Positions 1-7,525 of a DNA stretch of 19,530 nt are shown one piece after another. Below the pieces are notes generated by a model. That model saw only the letters and a list, made by a program, of their open reading frames with translations, was not told the origin of the DNA and did no database searches. The DNA is from Bacteroidia bacterium. GTDB taxonomy: Bacteria; Bacteroidota; Bacteroidia; UKL13-3. Where the stretch lies: positions 1-19,530 of the forward strand of contig JAKRSG010000136.1 of the NCBI GenBank assembly GCA_022402405.1. The letters are read 5' to 3'. Made by a program: the position numbers and the translations under genes. Position 1 is the first letter of the stretch, and each line of letters begins with the position of its first letter.

Positions 1-536
1 TAGTTGTGATATCATTTTTGGGCTCATGGATAATAACAGAATCTGTGAAAGCTCCAGAAGATGATTTGCTAAAGTTGTACCATGCCAATATTAAGCCTTG
101 CATGAACTATTGGACTACCGACACTGGGTTTGTAGATACAGTAAGTATGCAGGCGCAAGCCATGAAGCTTTATGATGAAGGTGAGTACACATTGGCAATA
201 GAGGCTTTCCAGCATTTTGAGCCCCAAACAAAAGACGAGGCACTATATAATTTTTATTTAGGCTTTTGTTATTTAAAATCAGATTTTGCTAATTTAGCCA
301 TAAACCATTTCGACGAATCATCGCAGTTATTTAAGAGATTTGAAATGATTCAACTTAGCAGATGGTATTTAGCCTTAGCTTATTTAAAGGTGGGCGATCA
401 AGAACACGCAGTAGAAATACTCAAAAATTTAATCGAAGTAAATGCGCCACAACGCTACGTGGCCGATAATCTACTCAAACAAATTGATGTTTCGAGTAAC
501 CCAATAAAGAGTTTGTTGTTGGTGGTTGCGGAGTAG
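1..536 (+). CDS. TPR-repeat protein, C-terminal part (5' end outside window)
   Basis: The reading frame is open to the left edge, so the protein is cut off at its N-terminus; a GTG at 6 is the first possible start inside the window but probably is not the real one. About 176 residues are visible. The first few (ISFLGSWII) may be the end of a membrane segment. From about residue 45 there are two or three tetratricopeptide-like helical hairpins (AMKLYDEGEYTLAIEAF, then FYLGFCYLKSDFANLAINHF, then WYLALAYLKVGDQEHAVEIL). TPR arrays are protein-binding scaffolds. In Bacteroidota similar membrane-anchored TPR proteins often sit beside sigma factors or other regulators, but the upstream neighbour is not visible, so no specific role is assigned. 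The gene converges on the TonB receptor. Confidence 0.75.
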   Translation, partial: VVISFLGSWIITESVKAPEDDLLKLYHANIKPCMNYWTTDTGFVDTVSMQAQAMKLYDEGEYTLAIEAFQHFEPQTKDEALYNFYLGFCYLKSDFANLAINHFDESSQLFKRFEMIQLSRWYLALAYLKVGDQEHAVEILKNLIEVNAPQRYVADNLLKQIDVSSNPIKSLLLVVAE

Positions 537-678
537 GGATTTGGTTTTTGGTCGTTAGTCTTTAGTTTTTTATTCTTGGTCTATAGAATTTAGAATTTTA
601 GGACTAGGGTTTTAGGGGCTTAAAGTTTGTGAAGTAGCGTTTTTTCTTTCTATTATTCTCCATATTTAGTTTGAATTC

Positions 679-716
679 AAAATAGAGACACACAGGTAAC
701 CATGCATCTCTATTTT
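679..716. terminator. Bidirectional hairpin terminator between convergent genes
   Basis: A perfect 10-bp inverted repeat (AAAATAGAGA at 679-688 and TCTCTATTTT at 707-716) surrounds an 18-base loop. Each transcript ends in a short U run at the stem base. It lies between the TPR gene (+) and the 3' end of the TonB receptor (-), so it can serve both. The stem is AT-rich, so strength is uncertain. The bases from 537 to the hairpin are low-complexity T/G-rich spacer with no gene seen. Confidence 0.6.
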
Positions 717-739
717 AAGTCTTTTGAAAATTTTTCCTG

Positions 740-2950
740 TTAAAACAACCAAATTGCCGTGCAGAAATAATTGATACCTGCATTAGGTAAAAACAAAGCA
801 AATTGTCCGCGCTGGCCAGCGTTGTTTATGGTATTCCAACCGCCTAAACTGCCCGATGGCGCATATCTGGCGTCTAAAATATTGTTTACACGTAAAGAAA
901 TTTGTGGCAAGCCTTTTATTCTAAAGGATGATGGGTTCAGGCCAAGTTGAAAATCTAATACATTAAATGCTGGCAAGGATAAATCTTTGTTGCTGGTATT
1001 GTCTAAATATTGCATGCCTACATGACGAAATGATAATCCTGCACTGATGCGTTTTTTCCAAACAAAGCTTTCTAAGCCAATATTGTGTATTTGGTTCGGA
1101 CTAAAACCTAAATCTTTGTTGGTATAGGTTTGTGATACAGGAAGACCAGAAACTTCATCGGAATAGGTTTGTGTAAATTGCTCTATTTTATTGCTGCTAA
1201 AAGCAGAGCTTACCCAAATGTTAAGGTAATTTCTTATTTGCTTTTTTAGGTCTATTTCTATTCCTCGGCGGTAGCTTCTGCCAACGTTTCCGGTTACAGG
1301 GTAACCAAAATTATTAAGAGCACCTGTGCCTACAATTTGGTTCTGAAACTCCATGGCATACACGTTAATTTTACCGTTAACAAAACCGCTTAACTCGGTC
1401 CCAAATTCTACATTTACAACTTGCTCAGGTTTAATTTCATTTTGCTTTACATCACGTGGAGCAAAATCATCTTGTAGGTAATCAAAACGCGTTGGTTCAC
1501 GCATACTCATTCCCGCCATGGCATACAGAGAAACAAATCGGTTCAGGCCGAACCTAGCGCCAACTCTGGGGTTAACGAATAGCCAGTTCATGTCTTCTAC
1601 CTTTCCATATTCTTTTCTAAACTCCATATCTCGGCCTCTGTATTTAAAGCTAGTTTGCCTTACTTGAACATCAGAAAAAACAGATACATTATCGGTAAAT
1701 ACATAATTAACTTTAGCAAAAGCGCTGGCTTCGTTTTTATAGCCTGTATTAAAATAAACTTGGTGATTTTGCTTGAAAGCTGCAGGCACATAATTGGCCC
1801 AATTTACTTCCATAAAATGATCCGATTGAAACTGATTTACATGAATGCCCGTTACAAAATCTAGCTTGCCTCTGGTAAGTTGGTAATTGGCAAAAGCTCC
1901 CATAAACTGCTGCTTTAGGCGGTAAGAGGTCATCACATTACCCGGACTAAACGTGGTATCTCCCGGTGCGTTTACGTAGTAAGGCGTATTGGCAATATTT
2001 AGGGCATCGAAAGTGTACCAACCTTCTGCTAAAAACTGAAATTTTGGTGCGCCGCCCCTAACATAATACGCCGAAGCGCTGAGGGTTTGTCCGCGACCTA
2101 AATCGTAGCTGTATTGTACCTGATTAAAATACTGATTAAATGCATCGGTTTCGCCATGTGTAAACGGGTTGCTTCTTGGGTTTGTGTTAAAGGTATTTCT
2201 ATCTACTCCCAAATAGGCTAACTCGCTTTGAGCATTTCCACCAAAGAAGTTAAACTTTAGTACCGATTTATTCTTTACATATCCCAAACTAAAATGATAC
2301 GATTGCACTTGCGCGCCTGCATTTTGTCTGAACCCATTGGTTTTTACCTGACCAATTCTTCCGTAGAACATCCAATGTCTATCTAATAATCCGGTTTGGA
2401 CTTCGGCTGTTAATCGGCTTGAACCAAAAGAGCCTATGCCCAATGAAACCTGAGCACTTGGCCTGGCAGATAAGTGTTTGGTTTGGATGTTTATGCTACC
2501 ACCAAAAGCAGAAGTTCCGTTAGTAGAAGTACCAATACCACGTTGTACCTGAATTTGCTCTGCACTGCTTGCCAAATCTGCAAAGTTGTTAAAGAATACA
2601 CCTTGATTTTCGGGATCGTTTACGGGTATGCCGTTAACTGTAGTGTTTATGCGGGTTTGGTCCATGCCACGCAGGCGAAAGAAGCTATAGCCAATGCCTG
2701 TTCCATTGTCGCTGTAGGCATTTACAGAAGGCGTAACTTGTAATAGTGTAGGAATATCTGACCCATAATACAATTGTTGAATACGCTTTTTATCTAGCGT
2801 AGAAAAAGTAACCGGCGTTCTTTGTTTAGCTTGAATGGCAGAAATTACTACATCTTGTAAATTTCTTTTGCTAGAAATAGTGTCGGTTTGAGCCCAAGTG
2901 ATGCTTGAGAGACAAGCAAAAGAGGCTAATACTAAAAACTGTTTTTTCAT
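740..2950 (-). CDS. TonB-dependent outer-membrane receptor under TPP riboswitch (probable thiamine uptake)
   Basis: This is an outer-membrane gated channel that imports a scarce solute using the TonB-ExbBD proton-motive system. With the start at 2950 the protein has 736 residues and a clear signal peptide (MKKQFLVLASF...TWAQ, cleavage after A20). A TonB-box-like DVVISA lies at 33-38, directly followed by a plug domain (LLQVTPSV, FRLRGMDQTRINTTVNGIPV, IQVQRGIGTS, GSINIQTK) and then a 22-strand-type barrel ending in an aromatic residue. There is no N-terminal CarboxypepD_reg extension and no SusD partner nearby, which argues against a polysaccharide system. An in-frame ATG at 3028 would add 26 residues, but a leader hairpin lies inside that extension, so the ATG at 2950 is preferred. 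The substrate is inferred from the TPP riboswitch in the leader; TPP-controlled TonB receptors are known in Bacteroidota and assigned to thiamine or precursor uptake. No other thi gene is in the window, so it stands alone. Receptor class is very likely; substrate is inferred. Confidence 0.92.
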   Translation of the reverse strand: MKKQFLVLASFACLSSITWAQTDTISSKRNLQDVVISAIQAKQRTPVTFSTLDKKRIQQLYYGSDIPTLLQVTPSVNAYSDNGTGIGYSFFRLRGMDQTRINTTVNGIPVNDPENQGVFFNNFADLASSAEQIQVQRGIGTSTNGTSAFGGSINIQTKHLSARPSAQVSLGIGSFGSSRLTAEVQTGLLDRHWMFYGRIGQVKTNGFRQNAGAQVQSYHFSLGYVKNKSVLKFNFFGGNAQSELAYLGVDRNTFNTNPRSNPFTHGETDAFNQYFNQVQYSYDLGRGQTLSASAYYVRGGAPKFQFLAEGWYTFDALNIANTPYYVNAPGDTTFSPGNVMTSYRLKQQFMGAFANYQLTRGKLDFVTGIHVNQFQSDHFMEVNWANYVPAAFKQNHQVYFNTGYKNEASAFAKVNYVFTDNVSVFSDVQVRQTSFKYRGRDMEFRKEYGKVEDMNWLFVNPRVGARFGLNRFVSLYAMAGMSMREPTRFDYLQDDFAPRDVKQNEIKPEQVVNVEFGTELSGFVNGKINVYAMEFQNQIVGTGALNNFGYPVTGNVGRSYRRGIEIDLKKQIRNYLNIWVSSAFSSNKIEQFTQTYSDEVSGLPVSQTYTNKDLGFSPNQIHNIGLESFVWKKRISAGLSFRHVGMQYLDNTSNKDLSLPAFNVLDFQLGLNPSSFRIKGLPQISLRVNNILDARYAPSGSLGGWNTINNAGQRGQFALFLPNAGINYFCTAIWLF

Positions 2951-2977
2951 TTTTTTTCGGATAATGTTTAACAAAAC

Positions 2978-3000
2978 CAACAAGCAGGAGTGGCTTGTTG
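2978..3000 (-). terminator. Leader hairpin, candidate riboswitch expression platform
   Basis: A perfect 8-bp stem (CAACAAGC and GCTTGTTG) with a 7-base loop lies between the TPP aptamer and the receptor start codon; on the minus strand it is followed by the U-rich GGTTTTGTT. Position and shape fit an intrinsic terminator formed when TPP is bound. No clear anti-terminator was found, so control of translation remains possible. Confidence 0.45.
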
Positions 3001-3091
3001 AACGATGTTGTTTTACCCGGAAAGGCAAGGCCCAAAAATGTGCTACTAAAGCCCTCGTAAATGAGACAGCGCTGTTTAGCTAAAGTAGCTT

Positions 3092-3181
3092 TCTTTTTCC
3101 TTCGCAGGCATTATCCTGTTCAGGTTCCGAGGGTTTGATCTCAGCTTCCTTTGCATAAACAAAGTAGGCACCCCTAAAGAC
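3092..3181 (-). promoter_or_regulatory. TPP riboswitch (THI box)
   Basis: Read on the minus strand, the conserved TPP aptamer elements occur in order: GGGGTGCC, then after a variable P3 arm CTGAGA, ACCCT, GAACCTGA, and GGATAATGCC followed by TGCGAAGGAA. Flanking TCTTT and AAAGA can close the P1 stem. The order, spacing and near-consensus sequence leave little doubt. The aptamer senses thiamine pyrophosphate and normally switches the downstream gene off when TPP is plentiful. Downstream is the TonB receptor at 740-2950, with about 140 bases of leader in between. Confidence 0.95.
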
Positions 3182-3185
3182 GGAG

Positions 3186-3215
3186 CAAACTTAGGGAAGA
3201 TTTTGGAAATACAAA
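3186..3215 (-). promoter_or_regulatory. Bacteroidota-type promoter for riboswitch and TonB receptor
   Basis: On the minus strand TTTG (3215-3212) is followed after 18 bases by TAAGTTTG (3193-3186), an exact match to the Bacteroidota -7 consensus TAnnTTTG with its -33 TTTG. The predicted transcript start falls a few bases further, at the 5' edge of the TPP aptamer, which supports both calls. Confidence 0.7.
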
Positions 3216-3233
3216 ATTCGAAATTCTAAATCC

Positions 3234-3369
3234 GAAAGGGGATTTGTGGTGGAGGGGAGATTTTTTTGTTTAGGAGTTTAATCGTTTATGCGTTTAATTG
3301 TTTGGGGGTTTGGTTTAGCTTAAAACCATGCTCTATAAATGTTGAACACCGAATGCTGAATTTCGAATG
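3234..3369. repeat. Dispersed intergenic repeat, copy 1 (direct repeat flanking the T9SS gene pair)
   Basis: This 136-base stretch, from GAAAGGGGATTTG to GAATTTCGAATG, recurs in the same orientation at 8966-9134. It contains a G-rich start (GTGGTGGAGGGGAG), a TTTAAT/CGTTTA-type internal repetition, and a conserved end around ACCATGCTCTATAAATG. The two copies bracket the gene pair 3639-8881. No coding potential or transposase is evident. It is probably a multi-copy intergenic element. Confidence 0.8.
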
Positions 3370-3387
3370 GCTATAATGAAAATAAAA

Positions 3388-3531
3388 TTACTGCTGTCTG
3401 GGATGAAGCAAGAGATTCTTTATTTGTTCTGAGATTTTCTCAAGCAGCAGAGGAATAAAATCAAAAGTTTCTTGTGTAATTTTTCGAATTAAACATTTAT
3501 AGAGTGGATTTTCACTCAGTTTTAAAAAGGA
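3388..3531 (-). pseudogene. Possible decayed coding remnant, 47 codons
   Basis: On the minus strand an open frame from 3531 to a TAA at 3390-3388 reads like the helical C-terminus of a real protein (ENPLYKCLIRKITQETF, then DFIPLLLEKISEQIKNLL). It has no start codon: a TAA lies immediately upstream. I do not recognise the family. Bases 3492-3504 are also an exact inverted match to 13 bases of the neighbouring dispersed repeat (3331-3343), so the stretch could instead be a degenerate inverted repeat copy. The rest of the gap, 3370-3387 and 3532-3638, is AT-rich with no gene and no convincing promoter. Confidence 0.3.
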
Positions 3532-3638
3532 TTATTTGAATCAATGTTAAAAAAACTATTTCTAAGAAGCGCCTATTAATTTTACGTTAATTAAACTATT
3601 TGCTTGATTATCAATAAATATTTTTTTATCATTGTTTT

Positions 3639-6600
3639 ATGAAAAACACCCCCCCCCCACACATTTTATTTTTGTTCATAATTTTATCATTATCGGCAAA
3701 CGCTCAAACACAATTAAAAAAATGGTATATTAATTCATATGAATATGATATGACCAATACCACACCTACATCAATTCCACTAAGTAACGGACAAACAGGC
3801 GCTGCCAATGGTATATATGATATAAATGGAGATGTACAGTTTTATATCAATGGCAATACAATTTATGATCGTTTTAACAACCCAAATATTACCAATTTAC
3901 CTGCATTTAATATTCAGGAGGTTTCAATAGTTCCATTTTTTAATAATGACCCCTGCCACAACAAATATTATGTGTTTTATGAATATCACTATCCACCGGT
4001 TTATGGTAGTCTTCAATATGTAATAGTGGATGTAAATAGGGATACTTGGGGTTTAACAATTTCAACACCGTTTTATATGCTTCATGGAGTTGTTGCTACA
4101 GGTGGTGCATTAGCAATTGGAAATGTTGTAAATTCAAATGAAAGATACTTGTATTATGCCTATGGCACTAACTATAATACTAATTTAGTCAAATTCACAA
4201 TAATGAATCCAAACCCAAGCTACCCAAATGGAGTTGTTTTGCCTGGTAATACTCTTTTAACCTCAACAAGTAACAGTTATTCTGCTCCCGATTTTGAATT
4301 AGACCTATCTCCTGATGGGTCTAAAATTGCTTGGGGCGGAGGACTAAATGGAGATATTTATGTGTTTAACCTTGATGCAAATGGGAATAGTCCAAATCTC
4401 ATTTCAGCCTTAACTCTACCAAATTCAACCTCTATTTTTAAAACAGGAATAGAGTTTAATAACGATGCAACAAAACTTTATGCAGGTTCGGGTGGAAAAT
4501 CGGGCAGTTTAGATGGTATATACGTTAAAGATTTGGGAAATAACAATCCACCTAATTTAATTAGTGGAACTCAAATTTATGGAGCAGGTCAAATAGAGAG
4601 GGCATATAACGGTCTTGTTTATATCACTTCGGGAAATGATATGATTGGTATTGATCAGACTACAGATTTGTTAGTTACTAATAGTCAAATTGCCTTACCA
4701 GGGTTTAATAATTATTTTCTTCCCGACCAGTTAGATGGAACGAACTATGATGACCTGCTAAATAATGAAATGATTTATGATATCAATAATTATTTGGTAC
4801 AATCGGGAACTCATATTTGGGAGCCACTAAATAATCCATTTGGGAATACAAGTAACCCTGTTAAGGTAAAAGATTTTCTTCATTTTATATCTAGCACACC
4901 TGGAGTATTTACCCAAGTAACCATAAAAAACATGGTTTTTGAGTTTGGGGATAATGCAGATATGGTAATAGGAAATAGTGCTCGCGTAATTTTGGAAAAC
5001 ACTACCTTAAAATCTGTAGATTGTGCCGTTATGTGGAAGGGAATTACATTAAACGACAATGCAAATTTAACCACAACAAACAATTCAATTGGACAATATT
5101 CAATTATCCAAGATGCTTTAACGGGTATTTCGGGAAGTGGGTTAGACTTTCGGCTGACAGTGCATGGTAACACATTATTTAAAGCAAATCAGGATGATAT
5201 TAGATTAACTAATTACGAGGGAGGAAACATTGATTTACATAATTGTGATTTTATTGGGGATGTGGTTTTAAAAAATCAATTTTTAGGTAGCAATAATGGA
5301 TGGATAGATAATTTATATAGAACCAATACCCAATTAAAATTAATTGATGGCGTAAACAACACCATTGTTGGAAATAATTGTAATTTTTCTTTTGGACAAA
5401 TTGGTGTTAAAATTGAAAAAACTAATGCAACCATAAACAACTGCAACTTCCTTATGCAAAAAGTATATGGAATAAGCGGTGATGCTAAAAGGATTGCACA
5501 GAAACAAATTGACATAAAAAACAATTTGTTCACCTCGGTACAGCAGCCTATAAGACTTGAAAACTGGATAAATAGTGAAATTCAGTCGAATCATTTGTAT
5601 GGTAGCAAAGAATATGGAATACATTACCTATATAATGATGGGTGTAATGTCATAATTGGCGATATGAATGATCCTTTAAAAGGTAATCATTTAGATTTTT
5701 GCAATTGGGTGGGTATTGACTTATCATCAAATGCAGATCCAAAAACCAATATAATTATTGGGTATAATAAAATTGACAACCATACTTATGCAACTGGCAT
5801 TTGTGTCAGTGAATTTGGTCTTCCATCGGCAGGAAGTAGTTATTCAAGACTTTCAATTGCCAATAATATAATGAATAATATCGGAAATGGCATAAAAATT
5901 AATAATGTGGCAGGATGGAATACAGATTACAGTGGTTTGGGGCCAAGGCCGCATCAGGGAATTTTAGATAACAAAACTGTCATAGAAAATAATGTAATAA
6001 ACTATGTTACTACTTCAGACCCAAATTATCGAGGAATTCAAACAACTAGATCAAATAGGCTTAACATACTAAGCAATATTGTTATAAGTGACAATAAAAA
6101 TGATTGGAGAAATTGCAGTATTTTGGCAGACGAAGCATTTTTTACAAGTATATACAAAAATACATGCCAAGGCGGTTTAGGAATTTGGCTAGGTGGTGAT
6201 ATGTCTATTTCAAATGCTTATTGTAATGATGTTTCCAATTCCTCAATTGGCATTTTTTTAAATTATGAATACCTTAGAAGTTCAGGAAGTACTCATGGAA
6301 TTCCATTTACACAGTCCAGAGATAATAAATTTGGCTCAACAAGTGGAATTGATATTAAATTATACCAAACCAACACCGATTTTAACCAATGGATTTTTTC
6401 TTCTACAATACCAAATATAGATTATACAAATGCAACAGGCCCCTTTCCTTTAAATATTGATGCAGGCGTTGGGTCTGATGTATGTATTGATTTTATAAAT
6501 ACTGAAAAGTCAATAGAGGATAAATCGAAAAAACCATATTCAAATTATAATACTTTACAGGGAACAAGCTCGATAAATCCAATTAATTCTTCAAAATTTA

Positions 6601-7523
6601 ATCCTGTTGAGTTGTTTAAATATAGACTAAAGAATGCTAAAGATAGTTTAAACTTTAAAACTGGAATATTAGATTTTCCAAGTGAAATTGCCATTATAGA
6701 AGATTTATTTCTTCAAAAACGTTTTGATTCAGCCTTGTTTTTAATGATTGGGAGCAAACCTTTAAATTCTTTAGAAAGAGAAGTTTTATTAGTTTACAAT
6801 ATGATAGCTAATAAAATGATTCAAAAAGAAAGAAAACTTAGAAAAGGGGAAATTGACACCCTTTTATTCATTGCACATAAAAACCAATTTACTCAAAGTG
6901 CAGCTGCACCGATGGCTAGAATCCTTCTTAAACAAGAATTGCATATAGATATTTACGATAGTTTAGAATATTTTCCAAATATTAGTGGAAAGGTATGGCA
7001 AAACTGCAATGAAAGCCTAGTGGGGGGGGTAATTGTAAAATTATTAACAAATTCAGGCATTGAGACAGGACATTTAACTTACACCGATTCAATGGGTAAT
7101 TTCAACTTCAAAATGCAGGATTTACAGTTTTTAAATGCCAAATCAACGTACAAATTTAAATGTATCTTACCAGATAGTTCAATTGCAAGTTGTATGTCTA
7201 AAACGCTAGGCGAATTTACAAACATGAAAGAACTAAATTTGAATTGTAATGCAATATTAGGAAAGAAAGTATTAACAGAAAATATTCTGAAAAATTCTGA
7301 TTTTGTGGAAACCATAGTATATCCTAATCCTAGTTCAGGCTTATTTACCATTGAATGCGAAGAAAATTCTGAAATAAGAGTATACAATTTATTAGGTAAA
7401 TTGGTATACTCTAACTTGCATTCATCAAAGTCTGAGATTAATCTTGGCAAATTACCTAAAGGCATATATATCTTGGAAGCAAGGAATAATAATTCAAAAA
7501 CTTTTAAGTTGATTATTGAGTAA
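3639..7523 (+). CDS. Large T9SS-secreted protein: beta-propeller, parallel beta-helix, C-terminal sorting domain
   Basis: The 1294-residue protein starts with a signal peptide (MKNTPPPHILFLFI...SANAQ). Residues about 25-365 look like a beta-propeller with repeats such as LSPDGSKIAWGGG and FNNDATKLYAGSGG, closing at LPDQLDGTNYDD, as in many Bacteroidota gliding or adhesion cargo proteins. Residues about 430-880 have the short N-rich turns of a right-handed parallel beta-helix (VIENNVINYV, SIANNIMNNIGNGIKI, HNCDFIGDVV). A helical stretch (about 990-1105) is followed by a carboxypeptidase-regulatory/SdrD-like beta domain (about 1115-1190) and a type A T9SS sorting domain at 1227-1294 (VYPNPSSG, VYNLLGKLV, LPKGIYIL). 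It should be exported by Sec, then by T9SS, and attached to or released from the surface. The ligand or substrate is unknown; no catalytic motif is evident, though beta-helix folds can be polysaccharide lyases. It has ten C in codons 4-7 and eight G in codons 1128-1131. The gene is AT-richer than its neighbours. It forms an operon with the next gene. Confidence 0.9.
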   Translation: MKNTPPPHILFLFIILSLSANAQTQLKKWYINSYEYDMTNTTPTSIPLSNGQTGAANGIYDINGDVQFYINGNTIYDRFNNPNITNLPAFNIQEVSIVPFFNNDPCHNKYYVFYEYHYPPVYGSLQYVIVDVNRDTWGLTISTPFYMLHGVVATGGALAIGNVVNSNERYLYYAYGTNYNTNLVKFTIMNPNPSYPNGVVLPGNTLLTSTSNSYSAPDFELDLSPDGSKIAWGGGLNGDIYVFNLDANGNSPNLISALTLPNSTSIFKTGIEFNNDATKLYAGSGGKSGSLDGIYVKDLGNNNPPNLISGTQIYGAGQIERAYNGLVYITSGNDMIGIDQTTDLLVTNSQIALPGFNNYFLPDQLDGTNYDDLLNNEMIYDINNYLVQSGTHIWEPLNNPFGNTSNPVKVKDFLHFISSTPGVFTQVTIKNMVFEFGDNADMVIGNSARVILENTTLKSVDCAVMWKGITLNDNANLTTTNNSIGQYSIIQDALTGISGSGLDFRLTVHGNTLFKANQDDIRLTNYEGGNIDLHNCDFIGDVVLKNQFLGSNNGWIDNLYRTNTQLKLIDGVNNTIVGNNCNFSFGQIGVKIEKTNATINNCNFLMQKVYGISGDAKRIAQKQIDIKNNLFTSVQQPIRLENWINSEIQSNHLYGSKEYGIHYLYNDGCNVIIGDMNDPLKGNHLDFCNWVGIDLSSNADPKTNIIIGYNKIDNHTYATGICVSEFGLPSAGSSYSRLSIANNIMNNIGNGIKINNVAGWNTDYSGLGPRPHQGILDNKTVIENNVINYVTTSDPNYRGIQTTRSNRLNILSNIVISDNKNDWRNCSILADEAFFTSIYKNTCQGGLGIWLGGDMSISNAYCNDVSNSSIGIFLNYEYLRSSGSTHGIPFTQSRDNKFGSTSGIDIKLYQTNTDFNQWIFSSTIPNIDYTNATGPFPLNIDAGVGSDVCIDFINTEKSIEDKSKKPYSNYNTLQGTSSINPINSSKFNPVELFKYRLKNAKDSLNFKTGILDFPSEIAIIEDLFLQKRFDSALFLMIGSKPLNSLEREVLLVYNMIANKMIQKERKLRKGEIDTLLFIAHKNQFTQSAAAPMARILLKQELHIDIYDSLEYFPNISGKVWQNCNESLVGGVIVKLLTNSGIETGHLTYTDSMGNFNFKMQDLQFLNAKSTYKFKCILPDSSIASCMSKTLGEFTNMKELNLNCNAILGKKVLTENILKNSDFVETIVYPNPSSGLFTIECEENSEIRVYNLLGKLVYSNLHSSKSEINLGKLPKGIYILEARNNNSKTFKLIIE
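3649..3658 (+). repeat. Poly-C tract (C10) in signal-peptide codons
   Basis: Ten consecutive C span codons 4-7 of the large T9SS cargo gene. Loss of one C leads to TAA after 12 codons (M-K-N-T-P-P-H-T-F-Y-F-C-S-stop is the reading); gain of one C leads to TAA after about 30 codons. The length as given keeps the gene in frame. This is the classical layout of a slippage-prone on/off switch. Confidence 0.85.
7022..7029 (+). repeat. Poly-G tract (G8) near 3' end of the T9SS cargo gene
   Basis: Eight G lie in codons 1128-1131 (GTG GGG GGG GTA). Loss of one G makes TAA the very next codon; gain of one G reaches TGA within 12 codons. Either change would remove the last 160 or so residues, including the whole T9SS sorting domain. 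Confidence 0.8.
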
Positions 7524-7525
7524 GT

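Noticed and set aside
740..2950. SusC-type polysaccharide receptor
   Set aside because: No SusD partner, no N-terminal CarboxypepD_reg domain, and a TPP riboswitch in the leader point to vitamin uptake instead.
2951..3028. Upstream ATG extension of the TonB receptor
   Set aside because: It would place 26 extra residues before a perfect signal peptide and run through the leader hairpin; the ATG at 2950 is preferred.
3367..3432. Small + strand open frame (21 codons) starting at the end of repeat copy 1
   Set aside because: Too short, no ribosome binding site or promoter, and it overlaps the better minus-strand remnant.
4880..5624. Several minus-strand open frames inside the large T9SS cargo gene
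   Set aside because: The + strand frame has a continuous domain structure there; the antisense frames lack recognisable features.
7079..7465. Minus-strand open frame of 128 codons over the T9SS sorting domain
   Set aside because: The forward frame encodes a clear conserved sorting domain; the antisense reading is a shadow.
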